The position numbers and the translations under genes are program-made. Of a DNA stretch of 64,000 bases, positions 26,983-35,297 are shown one piece after another. Source of the stretch: Methanocalculus alkaliphilus. Its GTDB lineage: Archaea > Halobacteriota > Methanomicrobia > Methanomicrobiales > Methanocorpusculaceae. Each line of letters begins with the position of its first letter. The first letter of the stretch is position 1. The notes under the pieces are model-generated. The model saw only the letters and a program-made list of their open reading frames with translations. It had not been told where the DNA came from and made no database searches. The stretch is from positions 37,264-101,263 of the forward strand of contig NZ_JALJYG010000007.1 in assembly GCF_024170505.1 (NCBI RefSeq). Direction: 5' to 3'.

Positions 26983-29379
26983 TTACTTTTCTTTATATTT
27001 CATACATTCTCTCTTACACGCCCACACTCCCTCAATTTGAGGGATTTTCATAATGAATTGATTACAAGCATCACAATAAACGCTTTTTCTCAAATCAATT
27101 ACAGATTGGGCAAATTCTTTAGCTTCTTCAGTAGTAAGGCTCATTGCCCATTCATTATAATGAGCGCCGACTAAATTTCTCTGTGAACGTAACAATTCTA
27201 TAGATTCAAGACAATTTTTTGCATGTTCGTAGAAATCTTTCTGTTTTTTTGCCCGTGAATTAAAAGCATTCCAAAGAGGATCAATTGTGTAGTCACCTCG
27301 AATTTTAAATGGAACACTAATGGTTAGAGAATCACATAGGTTCTGCAGACACTGTTCAAGCAATCGTCCGGCTTTACTCACAATATCGGAGGGTTGCGCC
27401 TTGTTACACTCTTCAGATACCAACCATTCATAGTCCGAAAGATGATCGCCAAAAACCGGACCGCTATCTAACGTCCATCGTGTAATATGGTATTCTTTGA
27501 ATTTTTTTTGACTCCCATTTGAACGAGAAATCTTCTTTAAATCCTCAAACCATAAACGATCATGAGTTGTAATGATAATTTGATAATCCTTAAACTCCTG
27601 AAATATTAATTCCGCGGTCCTTCTGCGGTGATTGCCATCTACACTATGAAGAACATCATCGAGAATCAATAGAGCAAATTCCTGATTCTGTTGTTGCTGC
27701 ACTTGAGTTATTGCGAGGAAAAGGCAAAGGCCGAGTGTATCAATATGACCTTCGCTATAAAGCCCTCGTGGGTCATCTTCTTTCCCAAAAAATGTGCTAA
27801 TTAATTTGATACTTCCAGTTCCACGTTCTGTTATTTCCAGTTGAGGTTTGCCAATCGCTTCATCTGGATGAATTTTCTGATAATATTTATCAGCGAAATC
27901 ACCAATAGTATTCATTAATTTCTGAACAGTATTTTTTCGCGCCTGTTCCGCATGCTTTAACAGTAGTTGTATTTGATCACTCGATTCTTTATAGTGAACC
28001 AATTCACATTCACATAAATTGAGATTTTTTTGGTGTGTTTCTATAGCTTCCAGGCTAGTTTTAGCATTAAACAATTTGCCATACCGCTCATTATCAGAAA
28101 AATTTCTACAAATCGCTGTAATTTTCGTTTTTAGGTCTTTAATAATATCATCAGGGCTAATTTTACTTAGGGATCTAAGATCATCGTCAATTTTTTCTGG
28201 CTGGTTTTCTTCGCTATGAGTCAGTATGAGTTGTTTGTAGGTCTCAATCAGGAGATCCATTTTTTCAAACTGCTTCGGATCATGACCCTCCGGTAAACTC
28301 TCCTTGAATTTAATTAGGACACTCCTGTTGGTTTTTATGATGGAGAGAAACGTCTGTTTTTTTTGGTTTTGATCGTCTTTGAGAGTAATAATCTCATTAT
28401 TATCCTGGAATTGTTTCTCCACATAAAGAGCAATATCATCAGCATTTATTTCGCTGTCACATAGAGGACAGCGATCAAGTGAATCCTCTTGGATCCATTT
28501 TAATCCCACCTCAAGGACTTCAGCATAAAAATTGCCCTTCATTTCAGTTTGCTTCGCTAACAATTTTTTTCGACTTTCAGAGAAAATTTGGCCTGCTGAA
28601 ACTATAACTTCGGTATTCTGCACACCATCAAGAATTGTAAGTGAAATTGACCACTCGTGGAGCTTTTCATCAAAATTTAAATTATCGAGATTATGTTCAA
28701 TTTTTTGCACACGGTCGGGTATTTCTCCGAGAGATGTGAGGGACGGTATATCGATAGAGAGTAATTGTTGATTTACCTTTTTGATGCAGGTTTCTGCATC
28801 GGCCGGGGTATCTGTTGGTAAATCCAAACGTACTTGTAATGCACGAACATTTTCCTGATATCTATTAAATGCATCACGATATTTCGCATTGCTGTCATCA
28901 ATTAATGCTTTCACTTTTTGTTCAAATAGCTTAAAATCATCTAATTGCAAAAAACCTTCAATTGCCTTATATCTGTCTCCGGGTTTTGCATCAACGAAAT
29001 CTAGCAATGTTTTCCGGTGAAGAATAAAGGGGTGATTATGGGCAGAGTCTAAAAAATCTTGCACTTTTTTCGGATATTTATCAGGATCCTGTTTATTACT
29101 GATATGATAATCTGAGTTTCCATCAGTGATAATAAGTTCAATTTCGGGATTCCCTTTATGTTTTATATGAGTCCCATGTTTTTTCCAAGAGAGTCCCTGG
29201 GTTCCTGAATCCAAAGATGAACATTTTTCAGTCAGAATTTTTTCAATGGCATCTATGTAAGAACTCTTGCCTGTACCATTGTCTCCACATAATAGCAACC
29301 CTCCAGTCTCAAAAACAAGGTTAGGACCATCCCGAATCCCACGACAATTTTTAATGTTGAGTTGTTTCAGCTTTAACAT
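26983..29379 (-). CDS. Rad50/SMC-like ATPase with C-terminal HEPN-type RNase motif and zinc ribbon
   Basis: 798 residues from the ATG at 29379, six nt after AAAGGTG; a GTG at 29388 is the alternative. N-terminal: LKLKQLNIKNCRGI and Walker A GDNGTGKSS (about 32-40). A central coiled-coil region holds CPLC at about 304-307, resembling half of a zinc hook. Walker B LLILDDVLHSVDG begins near 570, with the ITTHDR H-loop after it. The last ~190 residues are separate: a helical segment with RNLVGAH (about 734-740), fitting the HEPN RNase motif Rx4-6H, then CDAC...CKREC (769-792), a zinc-binding tail. The layout parallels RloC/PrrC anticodon nucleases, which are kept silent by type I restriction enzymes. 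Convergent with the hsd operon, 70 bp between stops. Confidence 0.82.
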   Translation of the reverse strand: MLKLKQLNIKNCRGIRDGPNLVFETGGLLLCGDNGTGKSSYIDAIEKILTEKCSSLDSGTQGLSWKKHGTHIKHKGNPEIELIITDGNSDYHISNKQDPDKYPKKVQDFLDSAHNHPFILHRKTLLDFVDAKPGDRYKAIEGFLQLDDFKLFEQKVKALIDDSNAKYRDAFNRYQENVRALQVRLDLPTDTPADAETCIKKVNQQLLSIDIPSLTSLGEIPDRVQKIEHNLDNLNFDEKLHEWSISLTILDGVQNTEVIVSAGQIFSESRKKLLAKQTEMKGNFYAEVLEVGLKWIQEDSLDRCPLCDSEINADDIALYVEKQFQDNNEIITLKDDQNQKKQTFLSIIKTNRSVLIKFKESLPEGHDPKQFEKMDLLIETYKQLILTHSEENQPEKIDDDLRSLSKISPDDIIKDLKTKITAICRNFSDNERYGKLFNAKTSLEAIETHQKNLNLCECELVHYKESSDQIQLLLKHAEQARKNTVQKLMNTIGDFADKYYQKIHPDEAIGKPQLEITERGTGSIKLISTFFGKEDDPRGLYSEGHIDTLGLCLFLAITQVQQQQNQEFALLILDDVLHSVDGNHRRRTAELIFQEFKDYQIIITTHDRLWFEDLKKISRSNGSQKKFKEYHITRWTLDSGPVFGDHLSDYEWLVSEECNKAQPSDIVSKAGRLLEQCLQNLCDSLTISVPFKIRGDYTIDPLWNAFNSRAKKQKDFYEHAKNCLESIELLRSQRNLVGAHYNEWAMSLTTEEAKEFAQSVIDLRKSVYCDACNQFIMKIPQIEGVWACKRECMKYKEK

Positions 29380-29587
29380 ATGGAACACCTTTAATTAGAT
29401 CTTTGAGAGGGGTGAGATCATCAGGGATGCTTTCAGAGATTAGAGGTATTAACGTATTCTTCCAAATCTGACTTAATGATGTGTCAGCTGTTACCAGATT
29501 GAGAAATTCCTCTCGTGCCTGGGAATTCATATCTTTGTGAATAACAGTCGACTTAACAGCACTCTCAGTTTTAGGTTTTTTTACCAT
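29351..29587 (-). CDS. Small protein encoded upstream of the HEPN-ATPase
   Basis: 78 residues from ATG 29587 (MVKKPKTESAV). It overlaps the ATPase gene by about 29 bp, so the two are translationally coupled. Lysine-rich N-terminus, then an acidic helical part (NSQAREEFLNLVTADTSL). No recognised domain. As the first gene of a two-gene nuclease operon it could be an antitoxin, silencer or adaptor; this is inferred from position and size. Confidence 0.65.
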   Translation of the reverse strand: MVKKPKTESAVKSTVIHKDMNSQAREEFLNLVTADTSLSQIWKNTLIPLISESIPDDLTPLKDLIKGVPYVKAETTQH

Positions 29588-30016
29588 TACTACTCCTCTC
29601 AATCATTAATTTCTTTCATACACTCTGAAGGGTTCTGCTCGAATCCTGATCTCCTGCATAACAGTCACACATGAAATAATTAAAAAGAACAATATTCTCG
29701 ATATTAAATACCAAATTCAGATTTTCATCATCATAAGTAAGATGCTGGATATATGACCTAGTTATATTTGTATTATCCGGAAAATTGTAAGACCTATGCA
29801 TAAAACCTATTGTATATTATGTATAATAAACTAATGGTAAATTTGATCAGCGGGAAAAGTTATGTTGGTAATCGGCTCATTCTCAAAAACAATCCAGCGA
29901 TCCGAATTTGGCTCAAATCACGTGTTCACCGTCGTTACTTATCTTTTTCTTGAATAATCTCCCAATAGCCATCCTTTGCAGGGCTGATGCGTTACACTTT
30001 TCCTGATTTTTTGAGT
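29588..30016. other. Intergenic, AT-rich, no convincing gene
   Basis: Contains one open frame of 61 codons on the minus strand (29616-29801) that lacks recognisable motifs. On the minus strand TATA-like TATACAATA/TTATACATAATA lies at about 29811-29830. A promoter for the HEPN-ATPase operon is probably near 29600-29640, but no single element stands out. Confidence 0.4.
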
Positions 30017-30375
30017 TTTACCATTTACACATCTCGGTCGCCCTGGTATTCTTACCTTGGGATTCGGCCATCTCCGGTATGGTAATCTCTGGCTGTCGTC
30101 GGATCATACCCAGAATTGACTCTGAAGTTTTTACCGAAGTTTCTTCCCCACTCTTTATCCAGCGGATGATTGTCTGGAACCCATAACTGACGTAAAAAAC
30201 CGTTTCAGGCAAACCAAACTCATTGCAGTGACGGATCAGATCCCGCGTGCCCGTTCCCCATCCTTACAATATAATTAATCAGATACATCGACTCTGCAAG
30301 AAGAAGATTTCCCGGTACTGATGCATGGATCTGCCTGAGATTTTCCAGAGTCAGGGGCGGCGGGAGCGTGCCTGA
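30017..30375 (-). pseudogene. Remnant of AlbA_2/COG2865 ATP-binding protein, C-terminal part
   Basis: On the minus strand the upstream part (30240-30370) translates as PPLTLENLRQIHASVPGN then LLLAESMYLINYIVRMGNG; after a frame change, 30018-30212 gives LPETVFYVSYGFQTIIRWIKSG. In intact members these lie in one frame as ...RNPLLAEPMYLAGYIERMGTG...GLPEPEF...DGFQTTIRR. It lacks the AlbA domain and most of the ATPase core. At least one frameshift is needed. Transcription is unlikely to yield a functional product. Confidence 0.65.
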
Positions 30376-30659
30376 ATTTCAAATTTCCAGGCACTCCGAA
30401 AAGAGCATCACCGGGACGCTACCTTGCTCGATAAATAGAGACACGAAAGCTGCCCAGTTGCCATCTCCAGGTCACAGCTGCAAAGGGGTATTAATCGGTG
30501 GATCATCCGGGAGCCATCCACAGGTCTTATCCAACTGCCATCGAGCCGTGAATTGAAGGGTTTGTGCCTTTCAATTATTGTTGTTCGGAGATACTGATAT
30601 ATAGGTTAAATTTAAGTAGAATGAAAAATTGCGATATACATACTAATTTAAAAGAGAGG
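30376..30659. other. No gene seen
   Basis: Sequence between two COG2865 remnants. No frame longer than about 60 codons with recognisable content on either strand. GC-richer patch at 30390-30560, then AT-rich. Confidence 0.4.
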
Positions 30660-30785
30660 AGAAGGAGAACGAGAAAAGTAACCAGTCAGAGACATAGAAT
30701 CTGCAAGAAGAGGGTTCCCCGGCACTGACCCAGAGAGCTGCCGGAGTATCTCGATTGTCAGTTGTGGCGGTAGCCAATCAAGTAC
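30660..30785 (-). pseudogene. Second short COG2865 remnant
   Basis: Minus-strand translation includes LPPQLTIEILRQLSGSVPGN and PLLADSMSLTGYFSRS. This is the same protein segment as in the 30240-30370 remnant (LTLENLRQIHASVPGN/LLLAESMYLINYIVR) and matches it over about 35 residues. Both flanks are unrelated. It is a second, independently eroded copy or a broken tandem. Confidence 0.6.
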
Positions 30786-31242
30786 TGACATCCCCCATAC
30801 ACCGCACATCCCCCAAATCACCTCCCAAAAAAAAACCCTACCACACATAAAAAGATCTCTTGTACTAGTACTGCTCACAACAATAACACGATAACACCCG
30901 GATCGAAGAAAAACTCACACCCCCCAGCTCTTTCAAATATACCCATGAAACAAACAGAAGAGGCAGAATCGGAGAGAATGAAAGGACGGGGTTCTTTCCG
31001 GACGTTGGAGTGAAACCTCCTCTTCTAAAGGCTGCTGAGTAACAATAATAACACGATAGTACCTGTTGTCCGGCATTTCCAGCCTTCCCTCTCTCCCTTT
31101 TTTTCCGGCAAGCTTCATCAAACCCCCATTCACCCAAAAGAACTATCGTTTCTTTTCACCAATCCCCTGATATCTGATACCACTCACGAAAAAAGCAATA
31201 TGAAAACCCACAAACCATAACCAAATCCGAGAACAATCACAC
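30786..31242. other. Noncoding stretch with short repeats
   Basis: ACAATAACACGATA occurs at about 30889 and again, with one change, at about 31042, each next to long A/C-rich tracts. A 90-codon minus-strand frame (30865-31137) has no family features and is cysteine- and tyrosine-rich in an implausible way. I see no supported gene. Confidence 0.4.
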
Positions 31243-32229
31243 ATAACCGAAAATCTCCTCACCATCCTCCTCCTCCTGACAGCTGCCTGCCTCCTCTGTG
31301 CGGGATGCACCATGCCATCAGACCTCCCCACACCTGCGGATGGGGCTAGCAATCCATATAATGATACCATTACCGACATCTCCCCCACCCCCACCGGCCC
31401 CGCCTTCCGGACAACACCACTCTATTTCACCTCCCTGCATTCCATGCAAAAGCTGCTCCATCCGTAGGTCTGCCTTTCCCTCCCCGGCTATCTCCCGGAG
31501 GGGTATCTCTTTACTGACGGCTCCTATGCTCCTGCATCAGAGACGGGCTGGCGCAGCGTGGGGTACCAGCGTGGCAGCGAGAGGATCGTGTTGTACCAGC
31601 AGCCCCTTGATAAGGGAACATTTCCGATTGGAAGCGCCGTGGCTTCCATGGCTCCGGCTGATACAACAATCGCTGGCGAACCGGCGGTCCTGGTTGTGGG
31701 GAAGATGACGGAGCTCTTCTGGAGCCGCGATAACCTGACATTTCGGCTGACGGGAACCCTCCCGGCAGAGGAGATGATCAGAATCGCCGAATCCGTCCGT
31801 CCTGCCCCCTATGATCCAAACACTCCCCCTCCCTACGAGTACCTGCCGCCAGTAAACCCGATGGAGAAGAAATTTGAGATCGGCCAGACGCTCTCGGCAG
31901 ACAACCGCACCGTCACCTTCGTCTCGCTGGAATGCACCCCGGATGGGTGCGAGGCGGTCTTCCTTGTCGATCTGGTCGCCTCGCCCACCATCGATCCGCC
32001 CCCAGGCGGGATCAGCCCGCCCCGCTCCCCCGATCCGGTTGCCGGGTTCTGGATCGATAACGGTACATTCCTCAGGACAACGGGATCATATAGCTACCGT
32101 GCCGAGAGGGATGGCACCCTCATCTTCTGGAGGACCGATCCCATCCCCTCTGACGCAAGGGTATTTTATGCAACCTTTACCCAGTTTCGGGAGCAGGAGG
32201 GCCTCTGGGAGTTTTCGGTAAGCCTGTAG
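31243..32229 (+). pseudogene. Lipoprotein gene with lost start and in-frame TAG
   Basis: A continuous plus-strand frame encodes LLTILLLLTAACLLCAGCTM (signal and lipobox LCAGC), then a Thr/Pro-rich linker. A TAG at 31465-31467 interrupts it, and the same frame then continues for 253 codons: YLPEGYLFTDGSYAP, GYQRGSERIVLYQQP, AVFLVDLVASPTIDPPPGG to SVSL. The codon at the expected start is ATA (31243), a one-base change from ATG. Two lesions in an otherwise coherent frame indicate a recently dead exported lipoprotein. The mature part is not a family I recognise. TAG as pyrrolysine is considered and rejected separately. Confidence 0.72.
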
Positions 32230-32240
32230 GGAGGAGAGCA

Positions 32241-32357
32241 GGAATCCTGTGGCTGAGGTGGTCGTGTTGAGGTGAGGCAACGATCCGGTATTTCCGGATA
32301 GTTGACTTCTTCTGAGGCCCTGATTTGAGAGAGATCTGGTACATCCAACCAGATGAA
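32241..32357. repeat. Left flank repeat (copy A) of DUF4143 ATPase cassette
   Basis: GGAATCCTGTGGCTGA...TTTCCGGATAGTTGACTTC...CCAGATGAA recurs at 34600-34717 with the GATAGTTGACTTCTTCTGAGG core identical. It lies just beyond the ATPase stop codon. Confidence 0.78.
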
Positions 32358-32364
32358 CAAACAA

Positions 32365-33693
32365 TCAGGAGAGGTATGCCTTCAGCCTCCAGATAAGGTA
32401 GAGCGGAATCTCCAGAACCTCACCATGTTCATCGGAATGCCTCGCAATATTCCTCAGACTGGTCCGAAGAGCAATGCGGGGGCTGTATTTCTTCCGATAT
32501 TCTGTAAGGCTTCTGGAACGGGTCCTTCTTGCTGATTTGACCTCGATTGGAATGACATCAACGCCCTCCTGAATGACATAGTCGACCTCGGCCATGCCAC
32601 CGGATTTCCAGAAATACGGCCGATGGAAACCGTTTGCAATCAGTTCAGTCAGGACGAAATTTTCTGTTAACATCCCCCGCATATCGGCGGTCAGCGAAGA
32701 GGTATCAAAAACAACATCCGCTGGAAACCTGCTCATCCTGCGGAGAAGCCCGACATCGGAGAAATAGATCTTGAAGCAGGTACTGTCACCATATGTTGGA
32801 ATCGGAATATAGGGGCGCTCAATCTTTTCGACCTTATAGATAAGTCCTGCTGAGATCAGCCATTGGATGGAATCCTCGAGATCACGTGCACGCATCCCCT
32901 GCTTAACATGAGAGAATATAAATTTCTGATTGTCCTTTGCAAGCTGTGCGGGGATTGCATTCCAGATAAGGGTTAGTTTTGGAAATTCGGATGCAGACGC
33001 ATATTTAACGAAATCCTTCTCATAATTACTGAGAATCTCGCTTTGCAGTGATTCCACAACTCCGATATCGTGGTTTTGTACCCATGAGCTGACAACCTCG
33101 GGCATGCCTCCCGTGATCAGGTATTCACGGTATGCCTCCTCCAGTTTGCCGGTAAAGGCATCCGGCACCCGTTCATCCGGTGATAACTCATTCAGGTACT
33201 CAAAGAGGAGCTCTTCGTCCCTTGAAATAAGAAACTCCGGGAAACTCAGGGGGTACATCTTCAGCATCTGCACCTTGCCAACCGGAAATGAGACATTATT
33301 TCCCATCTGGGCAACAGCCACTCCCAACAAGGAGCCGGCAGCAGCAACATGGAGGTCCGGCAGGTTTTCGCAGAAATATTTCAGAGATGTTATTGCACGG
33401 GGGCAGATCTGAATCTCGTCTAAGATGAGGAGGGTTGTTCCGGGCTGGATGGATTTGTTCCTCAGAATGCCAAGGTCTTTGATAATCCTCGATACATTCA
33501 GGTCGCCCTCGAATACCGTTTGGAGCCGGCTGTCATATTCGAAGTTGAAATATGCGACATCGCTGAATTCCGTCTCGCCAAAATGCTTTAATATCCAGGT
33601 CTTTCCGCACTGGCGAATTCCTTCAATAATCACCGGCTTACGATCTTTACTCTCTTTCCATGTGAGTAATGTATCGTAGATGAACCGCCTCAT
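32365..33693 (-). CDS. AAA+ ATPase of the DUF4143 (archaeal ATPase) family
   Basis: 442 residues. N-terminal AAA_14 domain: IIEGIRQCGKTWILKHF (Walker A, GxxxxGKT) and TLLILDEIQICPRAITSLK (Walker B). The C-terminal DUF4143 has FVLTELIANGFHRPYFWKSGG and VDYVIQEGVDVIPIEVKSA, which is a restriction-like nuclease core (D, ExK). The function of these widespread, horizontally moved proteins is unknown. The ATG is at 33693. A TATA box (TATTATAAACTTA on the minus strand, about 33713-33726) lies in the right flank repeat. Both flanks are repeated, joined without the gene, at 34600-34822. Confidence 0.92.
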   Translation of the reverse strand: MRRFIYDTLLTWKESKDRKPVIIEGIRQCGKTWILKHFGETEFSDVAYFNFEYDSRLQTVFEGDLNVSRIIKDLGILRNKSIQPGTTLLILDEIQICPRAITSLKYFCENLPDLHVAAAGSLLGVAVAQMGNNVSFPVGKVQMLKMYPLSFPEFLISRDEELLFEYLNELSPDERVPDAFTGKLEEAYREYLITGGMPEVVSSWVQNHDIGVVESLQSEILSNYEKDFVKYASASEFPKLTLIWNAIPAQLAKDNQKFIFSHVKQGMRARDLEDSIQWLISAGLIYKVEKIERPYIPIPTYGDSTCFKIYFSDVGLLRRMSRFPADVVFDTSSLTADMRGMLTENFVLTELIANGFHRPYFWKSGGMAEVDYVIQEGVDVIPIEVKSARRTRSRSLTEYRKKYSPRIALRTSLRNIARHSDEHGEVLEIPLYLIWRLKAYLS

Positions 33694-33800
33694 GAAATGA
33701 CTTTTGCACTTTTAAGTTTATAATATGTGTGTTTTGTACACATTTTTGCAACCTATTATGTGGATTAGGTACACATTTCTCCAACTTAACAGATGAAGAG
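33692..33800. repeat. Right flank repeat (copy A) with ATPase promoter
   Basis: ATGAAATGACTTTTGCAC...TACACATTTTTGCAACC...TTATGTGG...TACACATTT...GATGAAGAG matches 34713-34822. It carries the ATPase start codon, a TATA box, and two TACACATTT motifs about 40 bp apart, one inside a TGTGT-N7-ACACA dyad, which may be an operator. Confidence 0.75.
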
Positions 33801-33961
33801 ATGTAGTTTACATAGATCTCCACCCGGGAGATCCAAAGATCCAGCCTGCCTTGTAATGCCTGAAGCAGATCAACAGTTGAGTTCTGAGTCATATCATCAA
33901 GCCATTAAGAGAATTTATAATTCCCTCAAAGGATTGTTCATTATAATACCACCGGATAGCA

Positions 33962-34076
33962 AGCAAAGAGCCTCTTTTATAGTGAGATAGATTCTATTCT
34001 TTTAAGAGTTGGGCAATCAGAAATGATCAAATAATAAAGTATTCTCTAATGGTTGGTTGGAATGCAATGTATAACC
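33962..34076. repeat. Long direct repeat, right copy
   Basis: Second copy of the 114-115-bp repeat found at 18731-18844, same orientation, about 93% identical by eye. It ends 17 bp before the ATG of the COG2426 membrane-protein gene, so it may also supply that gene's promoter. Confidence 0.85.
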
Positions 34077-34092
34077 GGAGCTACAGCAGCTG

Positions 34093-34524
34093 ATGTATGA
34101 GTACCCGGCACGTTCGGCAATGGCATTCATCATGGGGTTCGTTCCCATCTTTGAGATTTACCTTGCAATCCCGATTACGATGGCGCTTGGGCTTGATGGC
34201 GTCTCCGCAGTGCTCTGGTCATGCCTTGGAAACTTCCTTGCCATCCCATTTGTCATCGTCTTCTATGATAGGCTCAACAGATGGAAATGGTGGAGCAGGT
34301 ACCTCCAAAAGATAGCAGATTCAAAGTGGAGCCGTAAAATGAGGCAGAACGGCAGCCTCTTCATCCTCATTGCCACCCCGATCATCGGATCATGGGCAGT
34401 CGGGGTGGTTGGCAAGGTGATAGGGATGGGGAAGACGAAGCTCCTCGTATCGTCAGGTGCCAGCATATTCGCCTATGGGATACTGATCGGAGCCCTCACA
34501 CAGTTTGGGATAGATCTGATGTAG
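34093..34524 (+). CDS. Small multidrug-export-family (COG2426) membrane protein
   Basis: 143 residues, about four transmembrane helices. It contains GFVPIFEIYLAIPITMALGL, PFVIVFYDRLNRW, then a basic loop and LFILIATPIIGSWAVGVVGKVIGM, which match the Sm_multidrug_ex (COG2426) family. The transport function is a family label with little biochemistry. Start at ATG 34093, right after the repeat. Confidence 0.85.
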   Translation: MYEYPARSAMAFIMGFVPIFEIYLAIPITMALGLDGVSAVLWSCLGNFLAIPFVIVFYDRLNRWKWWSRYLQKIADSKWSRKMRQNGSLFILIATPIIGSWAVGVVGKVIGMGKTKLLVSSGASIFAYGILIGALTQFGIDLM

Positions 34525-34599
34525 ATGGTGGAGAGAGGCGGCAGGTGAGCATGTTTCGGCCGCCACTTTTGTGCATTCCTACACCGCCATTGACAATGC

Positions 34600-34822
34600 G
34601 GAATCCTGTGGCTGACGTGATGGCGGAAGTGTGCGGCAACAATCCGGAATTTCCGGATAGTTGACTTCTTCTGAGGACCTGATTGGAGAAATCTGACACA
34701 TGCACCAGATCAATGAAATGACCATTGCACTTGTTACGTTGGTATTTCGTGTACCCGGTACACATTTTTGCAACCAATTATGTGGGGGGTTTACACATTT
34801 TCCTAACGTAATCGATGAAGAG
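34600..34822. repeat. Joined left+right flanks of the DUF4143 cassette without the gene (copy B)
   Basis: 34600-34717 matches the left flank (32241-32357) and 34713-34822 matches the right flank (33692-33800). The joint is at ATGAA. The 1.3-kb ATPase gene is absent. The TATA box of copy A is not kept (the position reads CGTTGGTATTTCG), while the TACACATTTTTGCAACC element and a perfect dyad GTGTACC-C-GGTACAC are. It is either an uninterrupted site or a gene-deleted duplicate. Confidence 0.72.
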
Positions 34823-34890
34823 CTGTGGCTTTTGAAATGACTTGGGCCATCGAATCATCTGATTCTGCGACGATGATGCAATTTCTGGTG

Positions 34891-35118
34891 TCAGTCTTTT
34901 CTGTCCACTATAAATGTGATTTTAACATTTGACCTGTATTCCACAATTTTGTTATCCGCTACTTTAGCGGTGCATTCCTTTAAGTAGACCCCTTTGATGT
35001 TATGGATAGTCTTTGAGGCTTCCTTTACGGCATTGTGAGCCGCATCTTCCCAGCTTATGGGCGAACTGCCAATGATCTCTATGACTTTTGCCACCGTGGG
35101 TACGAGTGTTTTGGACAT
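34891..35118 (-). CDS. Dodecin
   Basis: 75 residues with the dodecin pattern: VAKVIEIIGSSPISWEDAAHNAV (helix with the flavin-stacking Trp), EASKTIHNIKGVYLKE and VKITFIVD. Dodecins form 12-mers that store flavins. Length is as expected. A clear archaeal TATA box sits upstream with a leader of about 10 nt. Confidence 0.93.
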   Translation of the reverse strand: MSKTLVPTVAKVIEIIGSSPISWEDAAHNAVKEASKTIHNIKGVYLKECTAKVADNKIVEYRSNVKITFIVDRKD

Positions 35119-35147
35119 ATATCACCAGCCCTCCGTATATTGTGCAA

Positions 35148-35161
35148 GTATTATATAAATA
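35148..35161 (-). promoter_or_regulatory. TATA box of dodecin gene
   Basis: Minus-strand TTTATATAATA, about 32-42 bp upstream of the dodecin ATG, giving a short leader. Confidence 0.65.
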
Positions 35162-35297
35162 TCGGATTCGGATGAGCTGTTGCTGATCATTCGAATCTTT
35201 ATCAGAGATTTCAGACACCGGCTGCCTCGTCTACCCAGACTCCCTATCCAATCAGTTATCAGATCAGAGGAGAGATGAAGGACCAGGAGTATTCCCG

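Noticed and set aside
31465..31467. In-frame TAG as pyrrolysine codon
   Set aside because: The gene also lacks a start codon, the protein is not a methylamine methyltransferase, and no pyl genes are visible. Decay is simpler.
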